A DNA stretch of 64,000 nucleotides from a virus. Every line of letters starts with the position of its first letter. The first letter of the stretch is position 1. Location: IMG/VR virus record IMGVR_UViG_3300036829_000104, positions 1 to 64,000 of that record. One strand, 5' to 3'. Shown in pieces: positions 45,525-53,067 of this stretch. The notes under the pieces are model-generated. The model did no database searches. It saw only the letters and a list, made by a program, of their open reading frames with translations, and had not been told where the DNA came from. The position numbers and the translations under genes were made by a program.

Positions 45525-47192
45525 TCAGAACAGGGTTGGGGCCGGTTCTTCCGCCTCCACCGCCGGCGCGGCTGGTGCCGGGACCCCGACGGGCGCCACG
45601 CTGACAGGGATAACGGCCATCACGGTCCGGACGCTGGCCCCGGATGCCTTGAACGAGTCGTCGGGCAGCCGCTCGATCCAGCCACCATGGTCGGCGACCA
45701 GCTTGCGGAACTCCTCGGCGGTCTTGTCCTGCCGGAACTCAACGCCGCCCGACATGATCGCGACGACCATTCCTCCGGGCTTGACGAAGCCGAGCGCGTG
45801 GGTGACGTGCCGGATGTCGGCCTGCCTGCCGAACGGCGGGTTCATCAGGACCCGGTCGTACGCCAGTAGCGGGGTCGGCTGAACCTCGAGGAAGTCCGCG
45901 CACCGCACGTCACCGACCTCCGGGGACCAGGTAGCGCGCAGTCGGCCGGCCAGTTGCCCGTTCAGTTCGATGCAGTCAACCGAGGCGACCAGCGGCGCCA
46001 CCTTCGAGGCGATCGCGCCCAGGCCGGCTGACGGTTCAAGCACCGTCATATCGGCCTCAAGTTCGGCAGCGTCGATCATCCGCTCAGTCACGGCGGCCGG
46101 GGTCGGGAAATACTCGGTTGACCCGTCCACGACCACCGCCGCCTCACGCTCAGGCGGCCGCTCGACCGTGACCGGCGCGGGCTTCGGCCGGGCCTCCCGC
46201 TTCGGTGCCGTGACGGTGGTCGTGGTGCCCTGGTGCGGGCACTCGACTGACTTGATCGTCTCGTATGGCAGTTTGTCAGTCCACGTGTACTGGGTTTCGA
46301 CGCTTACGGTCTTGGCGTTGACCCGGACCACCTTCGCGGGCTTGTCGTACCAGTGCGTTGATGTCACCGTGTCGCCGACGTGAACGTTTTCGCGGGACAG
46401 CCGCACGTACCCGTTGGCCTCATGCTCAGCCAAGGCGGCCTTGTCGGCGGCCAGCTGGTGCTCCAGGAACGTCTTTCGCGCCTGCTGCGACTCCAGCCAC
46501 GCACCCTCAGCGGGTTTCGCCTCGGGGGCGTAGTAGGCGCCGCGCCAGTCGTTCGCCGGCCGGGTGCCGTTGATCCGGTGGTTCACCTGGCGTAGGTCCG
46601 CTTCGGTCTTCGCGATCCTGCGGATGATCACTGCCGGGCGCTCCCGGTAGGCGTCGGCGTCGCCGACCACGGCGGCGGCTGCGGCGGCACGCTCAGCCTT
46701 GCCGTACGCGACGTGCGCCGCCCGGTCGTTCTGCTCGATCCGCTTCTGATCGGCGCGGGCACCGCGCTCGGAGTGATGGCCTACCAGGATCGGCTGCCCG
46801 CCCGCGAATCGCTCGGCGATCTGATTGGCGCGTGCCATGCGCGCCCCGGCCTCCGCCGTGTTCCTGGCCGCTTTAGCAGTCAGCCGGTCGTAGCGGGCGT
46901 CTAGGCGGTCCGCCCGGTCAGCCTTGACCTCGCCCACATTGCGGGGCGTGTCGTCAATCTCGACTGTGACCTCGTGTCCGGCCGCCTCCAGCGCCTTGCG
47001 TGCCTGGTCGATCTGCCACCGCTTGGCGAGATGGTCACGGGACTGCGGGATGCCGATCATCTTGATCGACGGGAAGTAGCGGAACCGGGCGGCGGTCCGC
47101 GGGCCGATGAGTTCGTACACCCCGTCGCCCTTGCTGGTGCCGTAGACGAGCGTTCCGTCCTCGTGCGTGTGCTTGATGGTGATCTCTGCCAC
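45525..47192 (-). CDS. DUF3560 domain fused to class I methyltransferase
   Basis: 555 residues from GTG (GAGGAG upstream). The N-terminal DUF3560 region (IKHTHEDGTLVYGTSKGDG, GPRTAARFRYFPSIKMIG, helical arm to about 180) is followed by a linker. The SAM domain has motif I LEPSAGLGAIASKV (about 385) and the amino-methylase motif NPPFG (451-455). The NPPF tetrad points to N6-adenine or N-type modification of DNA, or to RNA or protein glutamine. It lies next to an ArdC-type gene and the base-modification island, so DNA is the likely substrate. Confidence 0.85.
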   Translation of the reverse strand: MAEITIKHTHEDGTLVYGTSKGDGVYELIGPRTAARFRYFPSIKMIGIPQSRDHLAKRWQIDQARKALEAAGHEVTVEIDDTPRNVGEVKADRADRLDARYDRLTAKAARNTAEAGARMARANQIAERFAGGQPILVGHHSERGARADQKRIEQNDRAAHVAYGKAERAAAAAAVVGDADAYRERPAVIIRRIAKTEADLRQVNHRINGTRPANDWRGAYYAPEAKPAEGAWLESQQARKTFLEHQLAADKAALAEHEANGYVRLSRENVHVGDTVTSTHWYDKPAKVVRVNAKTVSVETQYTWTDKLPYETIKSVECPHQGTTTTVTAPKREARPKPAPVTVERPPEREAAVVVDGSTEYFPTPAAVTERMIDAAELEADMTVLEPSAGLGAIASKVAPLVASVDCIELNGQLAGRLRATWSPEVGDVRCADFLEVQPTPLLAYDRVLMNPPFGRQADIRHVTHALGFVKPGGMVVAIMSGGVEFRQDKTAEEFRKLVADHGGWIERLPDDSFKASGASVRTVMAVIPVSVAPVGVPAPAAPAVEAEEPAPTLF

Positions 47193-47272
47193 CGTTACAG
47201 CTCCTCTCGTAACCGGCCGGATGGCCGCGGCACGCGGCGCAGCGGGAGGCGCCGGGCACCGCGGCCAGCCGG

Positions 47273-47842
47273 TCAGCGTCCCGGCTGAAGACGCGCCTTG
47301 GCGTCCTCGTAGCGGGCCCACGCGGCCATGAACTGCTCGGGGCTGCCGCCGCGGTCGGGGTGGACGGCAGCCGCCTCGTTCCTCAGCCGCTTCACTTCTT
47401 CGAGCAGCACCGGGTCAGCGTCCGGGGCGTCGTCGGTGAAGTCACCGATCGGGTCGGTCTGCGCGAAGTCGAACAGCGCCATCCACGACGCGCCGTAGAA
47501 CACTTCACCGTTCGGGTTCTCCGGGGTCATCCGGTCCTCGTCGCGACCGGTTCGGGGATGCATGAGCAGGATCGCGGTTTCACCCTTGCGGACCTGCCGG
47601 CCCAGTTTCCGCCAGGTCTCGTACTTGTGCAGGCAGGTTGCGCGCGGGTACTGGACCCACAGGCGGCGCAGGTTGTTCTCGTTGTACCGGTCACCCCAGC
47701 GGGCGAGGAACGCCGCAACGTCCGGGTCGCTGTCGTCGACCGCCTCGCCGGCCAGTTCGATCTCAGCCTTGCGGGCGTCAAGCTGCTCTTTGCGCTCGGC
47801 TGACATCTTCCGGGCCGGCCTGCGGGTCTTGGTCGCCGCCAT
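47273..47842 (-). CDS. ArdC-like domain fused to a J-domain-like tail
   Basis: 189 residues. Residues 52-130 (YNENNLRRLWVQYPRATCLH, TWRKLGRQVRKGETAILLMH P) match the ssDNA-binding N-terminal domain of ArdC antirestriction proteins. Residues 145-186 (LLEEVKRLRNEAAAVHPDRG GSPEQFMAAWARYEDAKARL) contain the HPD loop and helix of a J domain. That combination could recruit host DnaK to incoming single-stranded DNA. GGAGGAA precedes the ATG. Confidence 0.75.
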   Translation of the reverse strand: MAATKTRRPARKMSAERKEQLDARKAEIELAGEAVDDSDPDVAAFLARWGDRYNENNLRRLWVQYPRATCLHKYETWRKLGRQVRKGETAILLMHPRTGRDEDRMTPENPNGEVFYGASWMALFDFAQTDPIGDFTDDAPDADPVLLEEVKRLRNEAAAVHPDRGGSPEQFMAAWARYEDAKARLQPGR

Positions 47843-47864
47843 GGGTTCCTCCTGAACAAGTGGT

Positions 47865-47883
47865 TTGTCCGCTTACAAGACAA
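47865..47883 (-). promoter_or_regulatory. Shared operator, site 2
   Basis: TTGTCTTGTAAGCGGACAA (19 bp) in gene direction, one base shorter than the other sites, between the promoter and the Shine-Dalgarno of the ArdC/J gene. A further half-site, GTTAAACGGACGACA, lies at 47912-47927. Confidence 0.7.
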
Positions 47884-47940
47884 TCGTCTTCCGCCGGTCC
47901 GTAGAACGTCAAGTTAAACGGACGACATTAGTGGGCAGCG

Positions 47941-47976
47941 GAAAGGACCCGGAGCCTTGAGGCCGCGGGTCCTTTC
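47941..47976 (-). terminator. Hairpin terminator after the 57-residue gene
   Basis: GAAAGGACCCG-N14-CGGGTCCTTTC; 11 paired bases, 17 bases beyond the stop. Confidence 0.7.
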
Positions 47977-47992
47977 GGGGGGGCTTCGGGGG

Positions 47993-48166
47993 TTACTCGG
48001 CGACGCGGGTGAGGACCGGGAAGTTCGGGCGGGCCAGGTTGATCTCGGTGACCTTGTAATCGGTGCCCTCGACGTTCACGACCTGGCCGATCTGGACGAC
48101 GCCCGGGACGAAGACCTTGGTGAGCTGCTTGGCGGTCTTGCTGGTCTTGGCGGTCTTGGTGGCCAT
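47993..48166 (-). CDS. Small basic protein, GTDYKV family copy 1
   Basis: 57 residues. A Lys/Thr/Ala repeat N-terminus (ATKTAKTSKTAKQLTK) is histone-tail-like. The core GQVVNVEGTDYKVTEINLA and the ending RPNFPVL are shared with the gene at 50433. Both genes have the shared operator. A small nucleoid-like or OB/SH3 fold is possible. Confidence 0.75.
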   Translation of the reverse strand: MATKTAKTSKTAKQLTKVFVPGVVQIGQVVNVEGTDYKVTEINLARPNFPVLTRVAE

Positions 48167-48189
48167 CTCGTTTACCCCTGACTGGTGTG

Positions 48190-48209
48190 TTGTCTGCTTA
48201 CAAAGACAA
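48190..48209. promoter_or_regulatory. Shared operator, site 3
   Basis: TTGTCTTTGTAAGCAGACAA read on the minus strand. TTGTCT, 17 bases, TAATGT upstream is a good promoter for the 57-residue gene. The site also stands 62 bases before the ParB-like gene on the plus strand, so it may serve both. Confidence 0.75.
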
Positions 48210-48271
48210 CATTACAAGCTGGCGCAACGGAAGACAACCGAGGAAGCCAGATTTTTACGCATAGGAGTTCG

Positions 48272-49054
48272 ATGCCAGCCAAGTGGATCGCCACCCGGGA
48301 ACTGCCGCTCGCGGACCTCGAGCGGTTCCCCGGCAACGCCCGCCGCGGCGACGTCGACGAGATCCGCAAGAGCATCGCCCGCCACGGCCAGTACCGCGCC
48401 ATCGTCGTCCGCCAGCACGATGACCGCTACACGGTCCTTGCGGGGAACCACACCGCCGACGCGCTCGAGGCCGAGGGCAGCAGCACCGCCCGCTGCGAGC
48501 TGATCGAGTGCAGCGACGACGAGGCCGTCCGTATCAACCTCGCCGACAACCGCACCGCCGAGCTAGGCGGCTACGACAACGAGGCTCTCGCCGCGCTCCT
48601 GTCCACGCTGGATAACGACTACGACGGCACCGGCTGGGCCGAGGAAGACATCACCGCCATCCTCGAAGAGTCCGACGGTGTCTTCGGCGGCGACGGCGAA
48701 TGGGACGGCGGCGACGGGGAGCCTGCCCCGAACCGCGGGGAGCTGCTCGCGCTCGCCGGCGTCACCATCGGGGAACCCCGGCACAAGGTCGAAACCGGCC
48801 AGGTCTGGGCGCTCGGCGACCACCGCCTCGTCATCGCGGACCTGTTCACCGGCTGGGAAGCATGGGCGCCGCTGCTCGACGGAGAGGTCACGTTCCTGCC
48901 GTACCCGACACCGCTCGCCCCGCACGCCCCCGGCTACGGCCCGCTCATCATGGTGCAGCCCGAGGAGTTCCTCGCCGGCCACCTGCTCGACAAGTGGCAG
49001 GACATCACCGGCGGGGCACCCGTCGTCGTCAACGCCGAGGTGGCCGCGGCGTGA
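48272..49054 (+). CDS. ParB/Srx-like protein with decayed methylase tail
   Basis: 260 residues, AGGAG before the ATG. Residues 8-110 are a ParB/sulfiredoxin-like domain (LERFPGNARRGDVDEIRKSI, GQYRAIVVRQ, TVLAGNHTADAL). The tail (about 170-260) aligns in pattern with the DNA methylases often fused to ParB domains (VETGQVWALGDHRLVIADLF), but where the catalytic D/NPPY should be it reads FLPYPTP. This tail is therefore probably only structural or DNA-binding. GTGA overlap with the transglycosylase gene implies joint function. Confidence 0.8.
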   Translation: MPAKWIATRELPLADLERFPGNARRGDVDEIRKSIARHGQYRAIVVRQHDDRYTVLAGNHTADALEAEGSSTARCELIECSDDEAVRINLADNRTAELGGYDNEALAALLSTLDNDYDGTGWAEEDITAILEESDGVFGGDGEWDGGDGEPAPNRGELLALAGVTIGEPRHKVETGQVWALGDHRLVIADLFTGWEAWAPLLDGEVTFLPYPTPLAPHAPGYGPLIMVQPEEFLAGHLLDKWQDITGGAPVVVNAEVAAA

Positions 49055-49839
49055 CGGTCAAGAACACTGGCGGCGGCACGTTCGACCCGTCCGCGAGGCC
49101 CCTGTACTTCGCTGCAGGCACGAACTGGACCGGCAACGCGGTCAGATGGCCCCGCCACGTCCTCGTCGCGGTCAACGACATCCTCAACCCCGCCGACGAG
49201 CAGAAACTCCTCGTTCAGCACCTGGACGATGGCCGTATCGTCCTCCTGGACTCGGGCATCTTCTGGCTCACGAACCAGCACAAGCGCGCCCACGGCGTCA
49301 CGATGGACGAGGCGCTCGCCCTCCCGCCCGAGGAGATCGACGGGTTCGACGAGCTGTTCACCCGGTATGTGCAGGTCGTCAAGCGGTACGGGGACCGCCT
49401 GTGGGGCTGGACCGAGCTGGACCAGGGCGGCGCGGTGAACAAGCGCCGCACCCGCGCCCGCCTCGAGGCCGAGGGAATCACCCCCATCCCCGTCTACCAC
49501 CCGCTGAACGACGGCTGGGACTACTTCGACGAGCTCGCCGCCGGCTATGACCGGATGTGCTTCGGGAACATCGTCCAGGCATCCCGCCCGTCCCGGGTCC
49601 GGCTGCTGCACACCATGTGGGAGCGGCACCGCGCCTACCCGGACCTGTGGATCCACATCCTCGGCCTGACCGCCAACGAGTGGTGCATGTCCGTCCCGCC
49701 GGACTCCTGTGACTCCTCGACCTGGCTGTCCCCGCTGCGCTGGCCCGCGGTCCGCACCGAGACCGCGATGCTCCGCAAGACCCGCGACCTCGGCGCGCGG
49801 TTCTCCTACGACATCGACAACCCGGACACCCCGGCATGA
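49051..49839 (+). CDS. dpdA: TGT-like transglycosylase (DpdA-type)
   Basis: 262 residues from GTG. LYFAAGTNW at the start, LLDSGIFWL (Asp67), LWGWTELDQGG (Asp124), GNIVQ, IHILGLTANEW form the barrel motifs of the small phage tRNA-guanine transglycosylase relatives. These exchange guanine in DNA for a 7-deazaguanine. The presence of queD, queE and folE 850-2500 bases downstream makes this reading strong. Cys212 and Cys220 could bind zinc. Substrate could be preQ0, CDG or a later base. Confidence 0.8.
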   Translation: MTVKNTGGGTFDPSARPLYFAAGTNWTGNAVRWPRHVLVAVNDILNPADEQKLLVQHLDDGRIVLLDSGIFWLTNQHKRAHGVTMDEALALPPEEIDGFDELFTRYVQVVKRYGDRLWGWTELDQGGAVNKRRTRARLEAEGITPIPVYHPLNDGWDYFDELAAGYDRMCFGNIVQASRPSRVRLLHTMWERHRAYPDLWIHILGLTANEWCMSVPPDSCDSSTWLSPLRWPAVRTETAMLRKTRDLGARFSYDIDNPDTPA

Positions 49840-49985
49840 CACGGGCCGACTCGTTCGGCATGTGCTCCGACGCGGTGACAGCGATCAACCTGGTGTGGAG
49901 GCACGCCGGCGCCCGGACAGCCGAACTGCTCGGCCAGCCCGCCCATCCCGCGCACGTCATGAACGAGAGGCCAGCAGCCAAATGA
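49836..49985 (+). CDS. Hypothetical 49-residue protein
   Basis: Helical (CSDAVTAINLVWRHAGARTA), ATGA overlaps at both ends, so clearly in the modification operon. Function unknown. Confidence 0.55.
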   Translation: MTRADSFGMCSDAVTAINLVWRHAGARTAELLGQPAHPAHVMNERPAAK

Positions 49986-50338
49986 CCAGCCCCGGCACCG
50001 TAACCGTGTGGGCGACCGCGCAGCTGCCCGGCTTCCACCGCTGGCCGGACGCACCGCCGTCCCGCGGCTACCTGTGCGACAGGCACCGGCACGTGTTCCA
50101 CGTCAAGGCAACCGCCGCGGTGAGCCACGACGACCGGGACATCGAGTTCCACGACCTGTCCGACATGATCCGGACGTGGTGGGGACCTGGTGCCCGGGAG
50201 TGCGGGAGCGCGTCGTGCGAGTCGCTGGCGAGGGAGCTTGCCGGGTACCTGGGGGATCAGGGGGTCGTCGTGGCGTCGGTGGAGGTGTCGGAGGACGGCG
50301 AGTCGGGGGCGGTGCTCACGCTCCCGCCGGACGTCTGA
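49982..50338 (+). CDS. T-fold (QueD-like) candidate protein
   Basis: 118 residues. HRHVFHVKATAAVSHDDRDI EFHDLSDMI resembles in spacing the HGH...EFxxLK segment of QueD/PTPS proteins. SASCESLARELAGYL lies where QueD has its conserved Cys/Glu helix, and the C-terminal strand VASVEVSEDGESGAVL also fits. Phage genomes contain such proteins without assigned role. It may be a second T-fold enzyme acting on a 7-deazaguanine or pterin precursor. Confidence 0.6.
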   Translation: MTSPGTVTVWATAQLPGFHRWPDAPPSRGYLCDRHRHVFHVKATAAVSHDDRDIEFHDLSDMIRTWWGPGARECGSASCESLARELAGYLGDQGVVVASVEVSEDGESGAVLTLPPDV

Positions 50339-50394
50339 AATGTTGTCCCGCTTCCTTTTCCGGGCTTGTCTTCTGCCGGTCTCATCGGTGAGTA

Positions 50395-50414
50395 TTGTCT
50401 TTGTAAGCGGACAA
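50395..50414 (+). promoter_or_regulatory. Shared operator, site 4
   Basis: TTGTCTTTGTAAGCGGACAA, followed by CACTTCAGGAGG and the ATG at 50433. Upstream CTTGTCTTC with GAGTAT 18 bases later gives a promoter whose -10 touches the operator. Confidence 0.8.
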
Positions 50415-50432
50415 CACTTCAGGAGGCACCCG

Positions 50433-50588
50433 ATGACCAGCACCACGACCACCCCGGCCCAGATCACCGCCCACGTCCCCGCCGCCCGGTACGGTCAGGT
50501 CGTCACGATCGACGGCACGGACTACAAGGTCATCGAGATCAACCTGGCCCGCCCGAACCACCCGGTCCTCGCCCCGATCAGCAAGTAA
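50433..50588 (+). CDS. Small protein, GTDYKV family copy 2
   Basis: 51 residues; core GQVVTIDGTDYKVIEINLAR and ending PNHPVLAPISK match the 57-residue protein at 47993. N-terminus without the Lys repeat. Single-gene transcript closed by a terminator 18 bases later. Confidence 0.75.
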   Translation: MTSTTTTPAQITAHVPAARYGQVVTIDGTDYKVIEINLARPNHPVLAPISK

Positions 50589-50605
50589 CACCAGCCAGGC
50601 CCCGG

Positions 50606-50637
50606 CCCCGGCACCCCGCAGCGGAGTGCCGGGGTTT
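50606..50637 (+). terminator. Intrinsic terminator
   Basis: CCCCGGCAC-N11-GTGCCGGGG then TTT. Confidence 0.8.
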
Positions 50638-50691
50638 CCGCTTGCCCGCACCCGAGCCTTCACGGCCTCCAACCCTGCAGAGGTAGTCCCC

Positions 50692-51114
50692 TTGCACGAA
50701 GTCACCGTGCGCCACAACTTCGAGACCGCTCACCGGCTGCCGCACCTTCCCGGCAAATGCCAGTCCCTCCACGGCCACTCGTGGTGGGCGCACGTCACCG
50801 TCTCCGCCCCCGAGGTCGCCGCCGGGGTGCTGGTCGAGTTCGGCCCGTTCAAGGCCGCGCTCCGCGCGTGGATCGACACCCACCTAGACCACGGGTCGAT
50901 GCTGGGCCCCGACGACCCGCTCGTCCCGCTGCTGCGCGCCGAGGGCTGCAAAGTCCACGAGGTGCCCGGCTGGCCGACCGTGGAGAACGTCGCCGCCATG
51001 CTCGCGGAGGTCGCCGCGGCCGAGCTGGAGAACCTGGTCCGCGCACCGCACGCCACGGTGACCGGCGTGCGGGTCACCGAAACCCACGTGAACGAGGCCG
51101 CATGGCTGGCCTGA
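50692..51114 (+). CDS. queD: 6-carboxytetrahydropterin synthase QueD
   Basis: 140 residues from TTG, with GAGGT nine bases upstream. Zinc ligands His14, His27 and His29 (AHRL...LHGHS), catalytic Cys23 (GKCQSLHGH), the GVLVEFGPFKAAL segment, LDHGSML and the TETHVNEA end are all present. It converts dihydroneopterin triphosphate to carboxytetrahydropterin, the second step of 7-deazaguanine synthesis. It overlaps queE by 13 bases. Confidence 0.92.
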   Translation: MHEVTVRHNFETAHRLPHLPGKCQSLHGHSWWAHVTVSAPEVAAGVLVEFGPFKAALRAWIDTHLDHGSMLGPDDPLVPLLRAEGCKVHEVPGWPTVENVAAMLAEVAAAELENLVRAPHATVTGVRVTETHVNEAAWLA

Positions 51115-51824
51115 CCGTGACCGCGGACACCCTCGTCGTCGCGGAGGCGTTCGGCCCCACGGTGCAGGGCGAGGGCCCATCGGCCGGCCGGCAGGCGTCG
51201 TTCATTCGCCTCGGCGGCTGCGACCTGCACTGCACATGGTGCGACTCGGGGTTCACCTGGGACGCTCAGCGGTTCGACCTGCGCGCCGAACTGGTCCGCC
51301 GTGACGTCGACAGCATGCTCGCCGAGGTGCTGGGGTACGGGACGCCGCTCGTGGTGATCACCGGCGGGGAGCCGCTGCTGCACCAGAACCAGCCCGGATG
51401 GGACCGGCTCCTGACCGGTCTTGCGGCCGCGGACCGCGACATCGAGGTCGAGACGAACGGCACCCGCGCGCCGGGCGAGACCACGGCCCGCCTCGTCACC
51501 AGGTTCAACGTGTCGCCGAAGCTGAGCGGCGCCGGAGACCCGGAGTCCGCGCGCATCCGCCCGGACGCGCTGGCCGCGCTCGCCGCGACCGGCCGGGCGG
51601 TGTTCAAGTTCGTATGCGCCAGCCGCGCCGACCTCGACGAGGCAGCCCGCGTGGCGGCGCTCGCGGGCATCCCGCCCCGGCTGGTGTGGATCATGCCGGA
51701 AGGCACCGACCCGGCAACGCTCACCGCCCGGCTGCGGGAGCTCGCGGATCCCGCCGTCGCCGCGGGCTTCAACCTGACCACGCGGCTCCACGTGCTCGCG
51801 TGGGGAGATGAACGAGGACGATGA
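51102..51824 (+). CDS. queE: 7-carboxy-7-deazaguanine synthase QueE
   Basis: 240 residues. FGPTVQGEGPSAGRQASFIR precedes the radical-SAM cluster motif CDLHCTWC (Cys40, Cys44, Cys47); VITGGEPLL and VETNGT are the SAM-binding strands. It makes CDG, the first 7-deazaguanine of the pathway. The gene starts inside queD and ends in an ATGA overlap with folE. Confidence 0.93.
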   Translation: MAGLTVTADTLVVAEAFGPTVQGEGPSAGRQASFIRLGGCDLHCTWCDSGFTWDAQRFDLRAELVRRDVDSMLAEVLGYGTPLVVITGGEPLLHQNQPGWDRLLTGLAAADRDIEVETNGTRAPGETTARLVTRFNVSPKLSGAGDPESARIRPDALAALAATGRAVFKFVCASRADLDEAARVAALAGIPPRLVWIMPEGTDPATLTARLRELADPAVAAGFNLTTRLHVLAWGDERGR

Positions 51825-52396
51825 CCCACCAGCACGAAACCCACCCGGCCACGGCCCACGCCCGCGCGATGCTGACCGCCCTCGGCGTGGACTGCACGGG
51901 GGAGGACACCGCCGACACGCCGGCCCGCCTGGTCGGCGCACTCGCCGAGCTGACCGCGGGCCTCGAGCTCGACCCGGGCAGGCACCTCGCGGTGACCTTC
52001 CCGCCGCCGTCAGCTGACCCACCGATGGTGGTCGTGCCCGGCATCCCGATCTCCTCGGTGTGTGAGCATCACGTGCTGCCGTTCACCGGCACGGCCACGA
52101 TCGCGTACCTGCCAGCCGGGCGGATCGTCGGCCTGTCGAAGCTCGCCCGGGTGGCACAGGAGTTCGCGGCCCGCCCGCAGGTGCAGGAGCGCCTCGGGGA
52201 CCAGATCGTCACCGCGATCGACAAGCACCTCGACACGCGCGGCGCCGCGTGCATGATCACCGCCGTCCACTCGTGCATGACGCTGCGCGGCGCGAAGGCG
52301 GCCGGCGCGAAGATGGTCACCTCGCACCTGACCGGGCTGTTCCGGGAAGACGCCGCAGCGCGGGCCGAGTTCATCCAACTCGCCCGCACCGCCTGA
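51821..52396 (+). CDS. folE: GTP cyclohydrolase I FolE
   Basis: 191 residues. Zinc and active-site residues are complete: SVCEHHVLPFTG (Cys81, His83-84), GLSKLARV, and VHSCMTLRG (Cys152). It opens GTP to dihydroneopterin triphosphate, feeding QueD. Gene order queD-queE-folE covers the route to CDG, but no QueC is visible. Confidence 0.93.
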   Translation: MTHQHETHPATAHARAMLTALGVDCTGEDTADTPARLVGALAELTAGLELDPGRHLAVTFPPPSADPPMVVVPGIPISSVCEHHVLPFTGTATIAYLPAGRIVGLSKLARVAQEFAARPQVQERLGDQIVTAIDKHLDTRGAACMITAVHSCMTLRGAKAAGAKMVTSHLTGLFREDAAARAEFIQLARTA

Positions 52397-52400
52397 CAGG

Positions 52401-52622
52401 CTACCGGCCAGGATCGTCCAGCACCTTGTCGCCGATACCCGGCTGGTAGAGGTGCAGGCGTTCGGGGCTGATCCACACCGTGAACACGGAGCGCGCGACC
52501 TCGGCGTCACGGCTGCTACGGCCGGCCACCGCCTCCGCCTCAGCCGCCGACTCGTACCCGCTCCAGCGCGAGCCGTCGTTCCACTCGATCGCAAAGGTCT
52601 CGTAACTCCGTTCGATCACCAT
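52401..52622 (-). CDS. Hypothetical protein
   Basis: 73 residues; FAIEWNDGSRWSGYESAAEA and SVFTVWISPERLHLYQPG. It converges with folE (four bases apart). AGGAGGAGCAC precedes the ATG. Unknown. Confidence 0.6.
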   Translation of the reverse strand: MVIERSYETFAIEWNDGSRWSGYESAAEAEAVAGRSSRDAEVARSVFTVWISPERLHLYQPGIGDKVLDDPGR

Positions 52623-52665
52623 CGTGTGCTCCTCCTCGGGATTGCAGTTGGGACGGCCGGGTGCA

Positions 52666-52697
52666 GCGCGGGCCGGGTTTACGGACCTAGCCCGCGC
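52666..52697 (-). terminator. GC hairpin
   Basis: GCGCGGGC-N16-GCCCGCGC just downstream of the minus-strand gene ending at 52713. Confidence 0.6.
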
Positions 52698-52712
52698 CGC
52701 GTAGGTGCTGGG

Positions 52713-52955
52713 TCATATGACGGCCAGCATGCTGGTGTGGACTTTGACCGTTCCGGTGCCGCCGTCGCGGGACAGCGTCGCGATCGAGTCGCGGATGCTG
52801 GCGACGGTCCACTCGGTGCCGGCGAGGTGCCATTCCCGGCCCATGTAGCGAACCCGGCGGCCGGCCCACGGGTGCTGGTTCTCGGGGACGATCCACATGG
52901 CGGGGTCGCTGTAGTCGATGTCAGCGGCCGGGTTCTGGGTGCCGGTGGTGGTCAT
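52713..52955 (-). CDS. Hypothetical protein with shared operator
   Basis: 80 residues, strand-rich (RRVRYMGREWHLAGTEWTV, then GGTGTVKVHTSMLAVI), possibly a small SH3/OB barrel. GAGGAGG precedes the ATG. Member of the shared-operator regulon. Confidence 0.7.
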   Translation of the reverse strand: MTTTGTQNPAADIDYSDPAMWIVPENQHPWAGRRVRYMGREWHLAGTEWTVASIRDSIATLSRDGGTGTVKVHTSMLAVI

Positions 52956-52972
52956 CGGGTCCTCCTCAAGTG

Positions 52973-52992
52973 TTGTCTCCTTACAAGGACAA
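52973..52992 (-). promoter_or_regulatory. Shared operator, site 5
   Basis: TTGTCCTTGTAAGGAGACAA in gene direction, followed by CACTTGAGGAGG. It is the most symmetrical copy (TTGTC...GACAA). Upstream CTTGTCTTC and GATTAT form the promoter. Confidence 0.8.
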
Positions 52993-53026
52993 TAATCATC
53001 GATGGGCCGGGCAGAAGACAAGCGAA

Positions 53027-53055
53027 GCGCGGACCGGATTCAACCCGGCCCGCGC
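53027..53055 (-). terminator. Hairpin terminator of the zinc-repeat gene
   Basis: GCGCGG-A-CCGG / CCGG-C-CCGCGC with a 7-base loop, one mismatch; 12 bases past the stop at 53068. Confidence 0.6.
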
Positions 53056-53067
53056 CCCGCACCCAGG

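Noticed and set aside
50341-50360. TGTTGTCCCGCTTCC as a seventh copy of the shared operator
   Set aside because: Only the first half-site matches; the TGTAAG centre and GGACAA half are absent.
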